This document shows positions 56,491 through 64,000 of a DNA stretch of 64,000 nucleotides, one piece after another. Position 1 is the stretch's first letter. Each line of letters starts with the position of its first letter. The position numbers and the translations under genes are program-made. The notes below the pieces were generated by a model, which made no database searches, was not told the origin of the DNA, and saw only the letters and a program-made list of their open reading frames with translations. The DNA is from Streptomyces sp. NBC_00234 (GTDB lineage Bacteria; Actinomycetota; Actinomycetes; Streptomycetales; Streptomycetaceae): assembly GCF_036195325.1 (NCBI RefSeq), contig NZ_CP108101.1, positions 7,130,001-7,194,000 on the forward strand. The letters are read 5' to 3'.

Positions 56491-59400
56491 ATGAGAACGC
56501 AACGCCGGCGATCGCGCGGCCTGTGCGCCGCGATCGTGACAAGTCTTCTGACGCTCGGCTGGCCCGCGCTGTCCGCCTCGGCGGCGGACGGGCCCAACAT
56601 CGCCGTCGGCCGGCCGGCCGCCGCCAACAGTTCGCACAGCGAGTACGGCGCGGGCAACATCACCGACGGCAACCAGGGCACGTACTGGCAGAGCGAGGGC
56701 AGCACCCTTCCGCAGTGGGTCCAGACCGACCTCGGCACGTCGACGCGTGTCGACGAGGTCGTGCTCAAGCTGCCCGCGGGCTGGGAGAGCCGGAGCCAGA
56801 CGCTCTCCGTCCAGGGAAGCGCCGACGGGACCAGCTTCGCCACCCTCAAGAGCTCCGCCTCGTACAGCTTCAGTCCGGGCGAGGCCAACACCGTCACGGT
56901 GGCGTTCCCTGCCGCCCAGGCACGGTTCGTACGCATCGACATCACCGCCAACACCGGCCGGCAGGCCGCCCAGCTCTCCGAACTCGAAGTGCACGGCGCC
57001 GACGGCTCCTCGGCCGACCTCGCCCGCGGGCGCACGCTGACCGCGAGCAGCCACACCGAGGTCTACACCGCGGGCAACGCCAACGACGGCAACAGGGCCA
57101 CCTACTGGGAGAGCGCCAACAACGCGCTCCCGCAGTGGATCCAGGCCGACCTCGGCGCGTCCGTCCGCGTCGACCGGGTCGTGCTCCGGCTGCCCGACGG
57201 CTGGGGCGCCCGCAGCCAGACGCTCAAGATCCAGGGCAGTACGAACGGCACGTCCTTCACCGACCTGACCGCCTCCAAGGCGTACACCTTCGACGCCGCC
57301 GGCCAGCAGTCCGCGACGGTCACCTTCGACCCGGCCACCACCCGTTACGTCCGTGTCCTGGTCACCGCGAACAGTGTCCAGCCCGCAGCCCAGGTCTCCG
57401 AGCTGGAGATCTACGGCCCGCAGACCGGCGACACGCAGGCGCCGACCGCTCCGGCGAACCTCGCGTTCACCGAGCCCGCGAGTGGTCAGATCAAGCTGAC
57501 GTGGAACGCGTCCTCGGACGACACCGGGGTCACGGGGTACGACGTGTACGCCGACAACACGCTGGTGAGCAGTGTCGCCGGGAACGTCACGACCTTCACC
57601 GACAGCCGGTCCGCCGACCGGACCGTCACGTACTTCGTCCGCGCCAAGGACGCCGCCGGCAACCAGTCGGCCAACAGCAACTCCGTGACCCGCCGCGCCG
57701 ACACGGGCGACACGCAGGCGCCGACCGCTCCGGCGAACCTCGCGTTCACCGAGCCCGCGAGTGGTCAGATCAAGCTGACGTGGAACGCGTCCTCGGACGA
57801 CACCGGGGTCACGGGGTACGACGTGTACGCCGACAACACGCTGGTGAGCAGTGTCGCCGGGAACGTCACGACCTTCACCGACAGCCGGTCCGCCGACCAG
57901 ACCGTCACCTACTTCGTCCGCGCCAAGGACGCCGCCGGAAACCGGTCGGGCAACAGCAACTCCGTCACGCGCAACGCGAGCGGCGGCGCCGGCTCCAACC
58001 TCGCCGTGGGCAAGCAGATCAGCGCCTCGTCCGTGGTCCACACCTACGTCGCGGCGAACGCCAACGACAACAGCGTGAGCACCTACTGGGAGGGCGCGCC
58101 CGGCAGCTATCCGAACACCCTCACCGTCAAACTGGGCGCCAACGCGGACCTCACCCGGCTGATCCTCAAGCTCAGTCCGGACACCGCCTGGGCCACCCGC
58201 AGCCAGACCGTCGAGGTCCTCGGCCGCGAGCAGAGCGCGTCCGGACTCGGCAGCCTGGTCGCCGCGAAGAGCTACACCTTCGACCCGGCCGCCGGGAACA
58301 CGGTCATCGTCCCCGTCACCGCGCGCGTAGCCGACGTGCAGCTGAAGTTCACCGCCAACTCCGGTTCCTCGGCCGGGCAGCTCGCCGAGTTCCAGATCAT
58401 CGGTGTACCCGCGGCCAACCCGGACCTGGAGGTCACCGCTCTGACCACCTCACCCGCGGCCCCCGTCGAGTCCGACGCGATCACCGTGAACGCCACCGTC
58501 CGCAACAGCGGCCCGGCCGCCGCACCACCCAGCGCCGTCGCGCTGCGCCTCGGCGGCACCAAGGTCGCCACCGCCCAGGTCGGCGCCCTGGCCGCCGGCG
58601 CACAGACCACGGTCAGTGCCTCGGCAGGGGCCAGGGACGCGGGGTCCTACCAGCTGAGCGCGGTCGCCGACGAGGCGGACGCGGTCATCGAGCAGAACGA
58701 GTCGAACAACACCTTCACCCGCCCCGACCCGCTCGTCGTGAAGCCCGTCTCCAGCTCCGACCTGGTCGCGTCGGCGGTCACGACCTCCCCGTCGAGCCCG
58801 GCCGCGGGTGACGAGGTGACGTTCGCCGTCGCGCTCAGGAACCAGGGCACCCTCGCCTCGGGGGCCGGCGGCCACGGCATCACCCTGACCGTGGTCGACG
58901 AGCAGCAGGACGTCGTCAAGACGCTGACGGGTGCCTTCACCGGCACGATCGCGGCGGGAGCGACCACCGCACCCGTGAACCTCGGGAAATGGACCGCCGC
59001 CAACGGGTCGTACACCGTCAAGGTCGTGATCGCCGACGACTCGGCCGAACTGCCGGTCAAGCGCGGGAACAACACCTCCACCCAGCCCCTCTTCGTCGGC
59101 CGCGGCGCCCACATGCCGTACGACATGTACGAGGCGGAGGACGGCACAGCCGGTGGCGGGGCCCAGGTCGTCGGCCCCAACCGGACCGTCGGCGACATCG
59201 CGGGTGAGGCGTCCGGGCGCAGGGCCGTCAACCTCGACGCGACCGGGGAGTACGTCGAGTTCACCACCCGCGCCTCGACCAACACTCTGGTCACCCGCTT
59301 CTCCATGCCCGACGCCGCGGGCGGCGGAGGCATCGACTCCACGATCAACGTGTACGTCGACGGCGTCATGAAGAAGGCGCTCCCGCTGACATCGAAGTAC

Positions 59401-60780
59401 GCCTGGCTGTACGGCGCCGAGACCTCGCCCGGGAACTCCCCGGCAGCGGGCACCCCGCGCCACATCTACGACGAGGCGCACATCATGCTCGGCGAGACCG
59501 TGCCGGCCGGCAGCAGGATCCGGCTCCAGAAGGACGCCGCGAACACCTCCACGTACGCGATCGACTTCGTCAGCCTGGAGCAGGTCGCCCCCGTCGCCAA
59601 CCCGGACCCGGCGCGCTACACCGTGCCCGCCGGATTCACCCACCAGGACGTGCAGAACGCCCTCGACAAGGTGCGCATGGACAGCACGGGCACACTCGTG
59701 GGTGTCTACCTGCCGCCGGGCGACTACGCGACGGCGAGCAAGTTCCAGGTGTACGGCAAGGCCGTCCAGGTCCTCGGCGCCGGTCCCTGGTACACGAAGT
59801 TCCGCGCGCCCTCGACGCAGGACAACACCGACATCGGATTCCGTGCCGACGGCACCGCGAAGGGCTCGTCCTTCCGCAACTTCGCCTACTTCGGCAACTA
59901 CACCTCACGGATCGACGGTCCGGGGAAGGTCTTCGACTTCGCCAACGTCACCGACATCGAGATCGACACCATCTGGAACGAACACATGGTGTGCCTCTAC
60001 TGGGGTGCCAACACCGACCGGATCACGATCAAGGACTCGCGGATCCGCAACATGTTCGCCGACGGCATCAACATGACCAACGGGTCGACGGGCAACCTCG
60101 TGACGAACAACGAGGCGCGGGCGACCGGCGACGACAGCTTCGCGCTCTTCTCGGCGATCGACGCCGGCGGCGCCGACATGACGGACAACGTCTACGAGAA
60201 CCTGACCTCGATCCTGACCTGGCGGGCCGCTGGCGTGGCCGTCTACGGGGGGTACCGCAACACCTTCCGCAACATCCACATCGCGGACACGCTCGTCTAC
60301 TCCGGGATCACGATCTCCTCGCTGGACTTCGGCTATCCGATGAACGGCTTCGGGACCGAGCCCACGCTCTTCGAGAACGTGTCGATCGTGCGCGCGGGCG
60401 GCCATTTCTGGGGCACCCAGACCTTCCCGGGTATCTGGGTGTTCTCGGCGTCCAAGGTCTTCCAGGGGATCAGGGTCAACCACGTGGACATCGTCGATCC
60501 GACCTACAGCGGAGTCATGTTCCAGACGAACTACGTCGGAGGCCAGCCGCAGTTCCCGATCAAGGACACGGTCTTCAGCGACATCTCGATCACGGGTGCC
60601 CGTAAGAGCGGGGACGCGTACAACGAGAAGTCGGGCTTCGGGCTCTGGGCGAACGAGATGCCCGAGTCGGGGCAGGGTCCCGCCGTGGGTGAGGTGACGT
60701 TCAACGGGCTCGAACTGAGCGGCAACGCGGTGGACGTACGCAACACCACGTCCACCTTCAAGATCGACATCAACCCCTAG
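56491..60780 (+). CDS. secreted multidomain GH87 alpha-1,3-glucanase (mutanase/mycodextranase-like)
   Basis: The 1429-residue extracellular enzyme starts with a Sec signal (MRTQRRRSRGLCAAIVTSLL, cleaved near residue 32). Domains in order: two F5/8-type C (discoidin) carbohydrate-binding domains (about 33-172 and 173-310), two FN3 domains (312-404 and 405-497), a third F5/8 C domain (505-645), two CARDB-like domains (650-870), a CBM6/35-like module with YEAEDGTAGGGAQ (875-1035), and a C-terminal right-handed beta-helix (from about 1042) with the GH87-type acidic cluster around DGINMTNGSTG and GDDSFALFS. GH87 enzymes hydrolyse alpha-1,3-glucan. The two FN3 domains are almost identical in DNA. 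It is followed by a LacI gene and then a sugar importer, presumably for the released oligosaccharides. Confidence 0.85.
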   Translation: MRTQRRRSRGLCAAIVTSLLTLGWPALSASAADGPNIAVGRPAAANSSHSEYGAGNITDGNQGTYWQSEGSTLPQWVQTDLGTSTRVDEVVLKLPAGWESRSQTLSVQGSADGTSFATLKSSASYSFSPGEANTVTVAFPAAQARFVRIDITANTGRQAAQLSELEVHGADGSSADLARGRTLTASSHTEVYTAGNANDGNRATYWESANNALPQWIQADLGASVRVDRVVLRLPDGWGARSQTLKIQGSTNGTSFTDLTASKAYTFDAAGQQSATVTFDPATTRYVRVLVTANSVQPAAQVSELEIYGPQTGDTQAPTAPANLAFTEPASGQIKLTWNASSDDTGVTGYDVYADNTLVSSVAGNVTTFTDSRSADRTVTYFVRAKDAAGNQSANSNSVTRRADTGDTQAPTAPANLAFTEPASGQIKLTWNASSDDTGVTGYDVYADNTLVSSVAGNVTTFTDSRSADQTVTYFVRAKDAAGNRSGNSNSVTRNASGGAGSNLAVGKQISASSVVHTYVAANANDNSVSTYWEGAPGSYPNTLTVKLGANADLTRLILKLSPDTAWATRSQTVEVLGREQSASGLGSLVAAKSYTFDPAAGNTVIVPVTARVADVQLKFTANSGSSAGQLAEFQIIGVPAANPDLEVTALTTSPAAPVESDAITVNATVRNSGPAAAPPSAVALRLGGTKVATAQVGALAAGAQTTVSASAGARDAGSYQLSAVADEADAVIEQNESNNTFTRPDPLVVKPVSSSDLVASAVTTSPSSPAAGDEVTFAVALRNQGTLASGAGGHGITLTVVDEQQDVVKTLTGAFTGTIAAGATTAPVNLGKWTAANGSYTVKVVIADDSAELPVKRGNNTSTQPLFVGRGAHMPYDMYEAEDGTAGGGAQVVGPNRTVGDIAGEASGRRAVNLDATGEYVEFTTRASTNTLVTRFSMPDAAGGGGIDSTINVYVDGVMKKALPLTSKYAWLYGAETSPGNSPAAGTPRHIYDEAHIMLGETVPAGSRIRLQKDAANTSTYAIDFVSLEQVAPVANPDPARYTVPAGFTHQDVQNALDKVRMDSTGTLVGVYLPPGDYATASKFQVYGKAVQVLGAGPWYTKFRAPSTQDNTDIGFRADGTAKGSSFRNFAYFGNYTSRIDGPGKVFDFANVTDIEIDTIWNEHMVCLYWGANTDRITIKDSRIRNMFADGINMTNGSTGNLVTNNEARATGDDSFALFSAIDAGGADMTDNVYENLTSILTWRAAGVAVYGGYRNTFRNIHIADTLVYSGITISSLDFGYPMNGFGTEPTLFENVSIVRAGGHFWGTQTFPGIWVFSASKVFQGIRVNHVDIVDPTYSGVMFQTNYVGGQPQFPIKDTVFSDISITGARKSGDAYNEKSGFGLWANEMPESGQGPAVGEVTFNGLELSGNAVDVRNTTSTFKIDINP
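57427..57984 (+). repeat. tandem duplication of FN3-encoding unit
   Basis: A 279-bp unit at 57427-57705 is followed directly by a second copy from 57706. The first 193 bp of each (57427-57619 and 57706-57898) are identical; the rest differs only at scattered positions. Confidence 0.9.
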
Positions 60781-60790
60781 TCGATACGCG

Positions 60791-60826
60791 GACTAGCGCA
60801 AGCCGCTTGCGAGGCTTGCGCTAGTC
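60791..60826. promoter_or_regulatory. 14-bp-arm inverted repeat, LacI operator candidate
   Basis: GACTAGCGCAAGCC (60791-60804) and GGCTTGCGCTAGTC (60813-60826) form perfect 14-bp arms with 8 bases between, ending 9 bases before the LacI ATG. The block also contains repeated CTTGCG, a known type of motif in Streptomyces maltose-type LacI operators (CTTGCAG repeats). It could also act as terminator for the glucanase gene, which ends 10 bases earlier. Confidence 0.65.
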
Positions 60827-60834
60827 TTGCGTGT

Positions 60835-61842
60835 ATGACGCGACGACTTGCTCAAGTAGCCAAGAAGGTGGGTGTCAGCGAGGCCACGGTCAGCCGGGTC
60901 CTCAATGGCAAGCCTGGGGTCTCCGAGGGCACCAGGCGGTCGGTGCTCACGGCGCTGGACGTGCTCGGCTACGAGCGGCCGACCCAGCTCCGGGGCGAGC
61001 GCGCGCGGCTCGTGGGTCTGGTCCTGCCGGAGCTGCAGAACCCGATCTTTCCCGCCTTCGCCGAGGTGATCGGGGGTTCCCTGGCGCAGCAGGGGCTCAC
61101 TCCGGTGCTCTGCACCCAGACCAAGGGCGGCGTCTCCGAGGCGGACTACGTGGAGCTCCTCCTCCAGCAGCAGGTGTCGGGCGTCGTCTTCGCCGGCGGC
61201 CTCTTCGCCCAGGCGGACGCCCCGCACGACCACTACCGTCTCCTCGCCGAGCGCAAGATCCCGGTGGTGCTCGTCAACGCCCCCATAGAGGGACTGGACT
61301 TCCCCTGCATCTCCTGCGACGACGCCGTCGCCGTCGAGCAGGCGTGGCGCCATCTGGAGTCCCTCGGGCACCGCCGCATCGGCCTGGTCCTGGGTCCCGC
61401 GGACCACATTCCCTCCCGCCGCAAGCTCGCCGCCGCCCGGCTGGCCTCCGAGGCGGCGGGGGGTGAGCTCCCCGAGGAGTTCGTCGAGCGCACGATGTTC
61501 TCCCTGGAGGGCGGCCACGCGGCGGCCACACGGCTTCTCGCGCGGGGGGTCACGGGCATCATCTGCGCCAGCGATCCGCTCGCCCTGGGCGCCGTCAGGG
61601 CGGCCCGCCGGCGCGGGCTCGCCGTGCCCGGAGACGTCTCCGTGGTGGGCTACGACGACTCCGCCTTCATGAACTGCACCGAACCCCCGCTCACCACCGT
61701 GCGCCAGCCGATCGAGGCGATGGGCCGGGCGGCCGTCGAGCTGCTGTGCGCCCAGATCCAGGGCGGTGAAGTACACCCGGGCGAGCTGCTGTTCGAGCCG
61801 GAACTCGTGGTGCGCGGCTCGACGGCGCAGGCTCCCAGGTAG
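60835..61842 (+). CDS. LacI-family transcriptional regulator
   Basis: The 335-residue repressor has an N-terminal LacI HTH (LAQVAKKVGVSEATVSRVLNGK) with hinge, and a periplasmic-binding-like sensor domain (LVGLVLPELQNPIFPAFAEVIG; GHRRIGLVLGP; CASDPLALGAVRAARRRGLAVPGDVSVVGYDDS). It follows the GH87 gene and precedes the importer genes; its candidate operator is directly upstream, and the glucanase promoter has a matching 9-mer. It therefore probably controls glucan use, sensing an alpha-glucooligosaccharide. The ligand is inference. Confidence 0.9.
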   Translation: MTRRLAQVAKKVGVSEATVSRVLNGKPGVSEGTRRSVLTALDVLGYERPTQLRGERARLVGLVLPELQNPIFPAFAEVIGGSLAQQGLTPVLCTQTKGGVSEADYVELLLQQQVSGVVFAGGLFAQADAPHDHYRLLAERKIPVVLVNAPIEGLDFPCISCDDAVAVEQAWRHLESLGHRRIGLVLGPADHIPSRRKLAAARLASEAAGGELPEEFVERTMFSLEGGHAAATRLLARGVTGIICASDPLALGAVRAARRRGLAVPGDVSVVGYDDSAFMNCTEPPLTTVRQPIEAMGRAAVELLCAQIQGGEVHPGELLFEPELVVRGSTAQAPR

Positions 61843-61871
61843 TCCGCCCGCACACCCCGCCTCCGTCACGC

Positions 61872-61900
61872 GAGGGCCCCGTCCGACGGACGGGGCCCTC
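61872..61900 (+). terminator. hairpin terminator after LacI gene
   Basis: Perfect 13-bp arms GAGGGCCCCGTCC and GGACGGGGCCCTC with a 3-base loop, 30 bases past the LacI stop; TGTG follows. Confidence 0.7.
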
Positions 61901-61931
61901 TGTGCGTCCGGCTCCGCGCAGCCGACTGTCA

Positions 61932-61944
61932 ATGATTTACGAAA
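61932..61944. promoter_or_regulatory. palindromic AT-rich site upstream of binding-protein gene
   Basis: GATTT-ACG-AAATC is a perfect 5-bp inverted repeat in an AT-rich pocket 110 bases upstream of the binding-protein gene, where the promoter would be expected. TTGCG also occurs just downstream (61960-61964). Confidence 0.4.
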
Positions 61945-62053
61945 TCAGCGCGAGATATTGCGTTCACCTGTTGGTGGTGGTTGAGTGTGCCGCGCCCCCA
62001 CGACGCATCGGCGGTGGGGCGACCTCCACGTTCTTGCCCGAAGGGGACCACCC

Positions 62054-63469
62054 ATGAGAACTGCCCGGTTCCGTCGTACGCGCCGCGCCAGCGCGGTCAC
62101 CCTCGTCTCCGCGCTCACGCTCACCGCGCTCGCCGCCTGCGGCACGAGCAGCAGCGGCAACGGCAGCGGTGGTTCCGAAGGCGGCGGGTCGTCCGACCCC
62201 GCAGCCCCGCTGGACCCCAAGACCAAGGTGACGATCACCATCGACTGCATGCCGCCCGCGGCGAAGGCGGCCGAGCTCAAGGAGTGGAAGGAGGACGTCG
62301 CCGCGTTCAACAAGACGTATCCGAACGTCACCGTCGAGGGCCGCTCCACAGCCGGCCAGTGCCTGGAGCCGCCGCGCTTCACCGCGATGCTCAAGGCCAA
62401 GTCCCAGCCGGACGTCTTCTACACCTACTTCACCGACCTGCCGCAGGTGCTCGACCACGACGGCGCCGCGGACATCACCGCGTACGTCAACGACAAGAGC
62501 GTGCCCCTGCTGAAGGACATCGACCCGAACGTCCTCGGCTCGCTCAAGCAGGACGGCAAACTCTACGGCCTGCCCACCAGCAACTACACGATGGGCCTGC
62601 TCGTCAACCGCAAGCTGTTCACGGACGCGGGTCTCGACCCCGACGCCCCGCCGCGCACCTGGGACGAGGTCCGCGCCGCCGCGAAGAAGATCGCCGGCCT
62701 GGGCAAGGGCATCGCCGGATTCGGCGAGTACAGCGCGGGCAACACCGGTGGCTGGCACTTCACCGCGCAGATGTACAGCGTCGGCGGTGAGGTCGTCGAC
62801 GCGAGCGGTACGAAGGCGGCGTTCAACAACGAACTCGGCAAGCAGGTCGCCGAGAACCTCCACGCCATGCGCTGGGAGGACGACAGCATGGGCAAGACCC
62901 AGCTGCTCAAGTGGGGCGATCTCCAGAAGCAGATCGCCACCGACAAGCTCGGCATGTTCCTCGCCGCGCCCGACGACATCGCGTACATGGTCCAGCAACT
63001 CGGCGCGAAGTACGAGAACTTCGGGATGGGGCCGATCCCGGGCGAGAAGAACACCCTGGCGGGCGGCAACAACTACATGATCAAGCAGGGCATCTCCGGC
63101 GACAAGATCAAGGCCGCGGTCGCCTGGCTCAACTTCAAGAACCTCTCCGTCGCCAAGGGCCAGTTCGACTGGGAGCGCACCAAGGCCGACGGCCTGCCCG
63201 TCGGGGTCCCGCAGCCCAACTTCTGGCTGAACGGGTCCAAGGCCGAGGACGACGCCGCACGCGTGGAGCACGCCACCATGCCGGTCGCCAACTTCAAGTC
63301 CTTCATGGACAACCCCGTCGCAGGCAAGGCCGAGCCGCCGAAGGCCCAGGAGGTCTACAAGGTCCTCGACAACGTCATGTCCGGCATCCTCACCAACAAG
63401 GACGCCGACATCGACAAGCTGCTCGCCACCGCCGAGGCGCAGGTCAACCAGGTCCTGGCCGGCCAGTGA
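62054..63469 (+). CDS. extracellular solute-binding lipoprotein of sugar ABC transporter
   Basis: The 471-residue family 1 binding protein has a lipoprotein signal with lipobox LTALAACGT (Cys near residue 32) and a Ser/Gly-rich linker. Ligand-domain features include VTITIDCMPPAAKAAELKEW and TWDEVRAAAKKIAGLGKGI. With the downstream permease it imports an oligosaccharide. Location after GH87 and LacI genes suggests an alpha-1,3-glucan product as substrate. ATG 62054 follows GAAGGGGACC. Confidence 0.92.
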   Translation: MRTARFRRTRRASAVTLVSALTLTALAACGTSSSGNGSGGSEGGGSSDPAAPLDPKTKVTITIDCMPPAAKAAELKEWKEDVAAFNKTYPNVTVEGRSTAGQCLEPPRFTAMLKAKSQPDVFYTYFTDLPQVLDHDGAADITAYVNDKSVPLLKDIDPNVLGSLKQDGKLYGLPTSNYTMGLLVNRKLFTDAGLDPDAPPRTWDEVRAAAKKIAGLGKGIAGFGEYSAGNTGGWHFTAQMYSVGGEVVDASGTKAAFNNELGKQVAENLHAMRWEDDSMGKTQLLKWGDLQKQIATDKLGMFLAAPDDIAYMVQQLGAKYENFGMGPIPGEKNTLAGGNNYMIKQGISGDKIKAAVAWLNFKNLSVAKGQFDWERTKADGLPVGVPQPNFWLNGSKAEDDAARVEHATMPVANFKSFMDNPVAGKAEPPKAQEVYKVLDNVMSGILTNKDADIDKLLATAEAQVNQVLAGQ

Positions 63470-63473
63470 CTCC

Positions 63474-63501
63474 ACGGGGGCCGGTTCCGGCCGGCCCCCG
63501 T
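63474..63501 (+). terminator. intra-operon hairpin between binding-protein and permease genes
   Basis: ACGGGGGCCGG and CCGGCCCCCGT form a perfect 11-bp stem with a 6-base loop, directly after the binding-protein stop and 39 bases before the permease start. Partial termination here would yield more binding protein than permease, a known pattern in such operons. Confidence 0.55.
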
Positions 63502-63540
63502 ACCCGTCTTCCCTCCAGCGCACCGCACCAAGGAGCGACG

Positions 63541-64000
63541 ATGTCGGCCCCCACCCTTCCCACGACCACCACGAAGGAACCCCGCCGGGCACCCGGGCCG
63601 GGCGCCGGCAGGCCGCCGGCCCGCGGCGCCTTCGCCCAGGTGCTGCGCCGCAACCTGACGGCGCACGGGTTCCTGATCGGCGCGGTCCTCTGCTTCGCGT
63701 TCTTCTCGTGGTACCCGATGGTCAGGGAGTTCGTCCTGGCCTTCCAGAAGACCGAGGACGGACGGACCAGCTGGGCCGGCTGGTCCAACTTCACCACCGT
63801 CTTCAACGACCCGGCCATCTGGCAGGCGTGGCGCAACACCCTGCTCTTCACGCTGCTCGCACTGCTGCTCGGCTTCGTCGTCCCGTTCGTCGTCGCCCTC
63901 GTCATCAACGAGTTCCGGCAGGGCAAGGGCTATCTGCGCCTCCTGGTCTATCTGCCCGTGATGCTGCCGCCGGTCGCGTCCGTCCTCCTCTTCAAGTACC
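63541..64000 (+). CDS. carbohydrate ABC transporter permease (MalF type), 3'-truncated by window
   Basis: The visible 153 residues start at ATG 63541 with AAGGAG 6 bases upstream. A Pro/Ala-rich N-terminal tail is followed by a first helix (FLIGAVLCFAFFSWYPM) and a second region (TLLFTLLALLLGFVVPFVVALVI) with NEFRQGKGYLRLLVYLPVMLPPVASVLLFKY. It is the membrane partner of the upstream binding protein. The EAA loop lies beyond the window. ATPase presumably MsiK. Confidence 0.9.
   Translation, partial: MSAPTLPTTTTKEPRRAPGPGAGRPPARGAFAQVLRRNLTAHGFLIGAVLCFAFFSWYPMVREFVLAFQKTEDGRTSWAGWSNFTTVFNDPAIWQAWRNTLLFTLLALLLGFVVPFVVALVINEFRQGKGYLRLLVYLPVMLPPVASVLLFKY

Overview
The window is high-GC actinobacterial DNA and looks like the chromosome of a Streptomyces species. 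Third codon positions are very G+C rich, GTG starts and 4-base ATGA/GTGA gene overlaps are common, and the families are typical of the genus (LAL regulator, ECF41 sigma factor, DUF309, SHOCT protein, pca operon, GH87 glucanase).

Layout. 1-3.6 kb: end of an FGGY glycerol-type kinase followed by two FAD oxidoreductases resembling GlpA and GlpB. 3.7-10.6 kb: a LAL-type LuxR regulator, an Eis-like acetyltransferase, an AhpD-like protein divergent from an ECF41 sigma factor with two matching promoters, a small membrane protein and a DUF309 protein. 10.7-13.5 kb: a large orphan ATPase and tRNA-Pro(GGG). 13.7-23.4 kb, next to the tRNA, is accessory in character: a D-2-hydroxyacid dehydrogenase, a GH15 hydrolase, a GMC oxidoreductase, cydAB without cydCD, an IS630-type transposase remnant and a DUF4246 protein. 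23.5-32 kb: a minus-strand carbohydrate locus with a DeoR-LacI hybrid regulator, an ABC importer (binding protein and two permeases), a hydroxyacid dehydrogenase, a Tat-exported beta-propeller and a secreted polysaccharide lyase. 32.2-43.7 kb: mixed genes, including an ArsR-like regulator, SHOCT, NUDIX, an SPFH protein paired with an NAD-kinase-like protein, an SDR, TetR divergent from PAP2 and an EamA-like transporter, PadR, a FadH-like reductase and DoxX.

43.8-55 kb holds the clearest metabolic system: degradation of quinate/shikimate and protocatechuate. An MHS transporter, AroQ, AroE and a QsuB-like dehydroshikimate dehydratase would deliver protocatechuate. PcaHG, PcaB and the PcaDC fusion PcaL take it to beta-ketoadipate, and PcaIJ makes the CoA ester. 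The final thiolase PcaF is absent. A TetR gene behind a 22-bp perfect palindrome closes the cluster. 55-64 kb: a class II aldolase, an AraC-type remnant, a 1429-residue multidomain GH87 alpha-1,3-glucanase, its probable LacI regulator and the start of a sugar ABC importer. The glucanase and LacI promoter regions share a 9-base motif.

Other features include a two-copy nested palindromic repeat (about 37.6 and 54.2 kb), several strong candidate operators and several hairpin terminators. No CRISPR array, rRNA gene, intact insertion sequence or intact integrase was seen.
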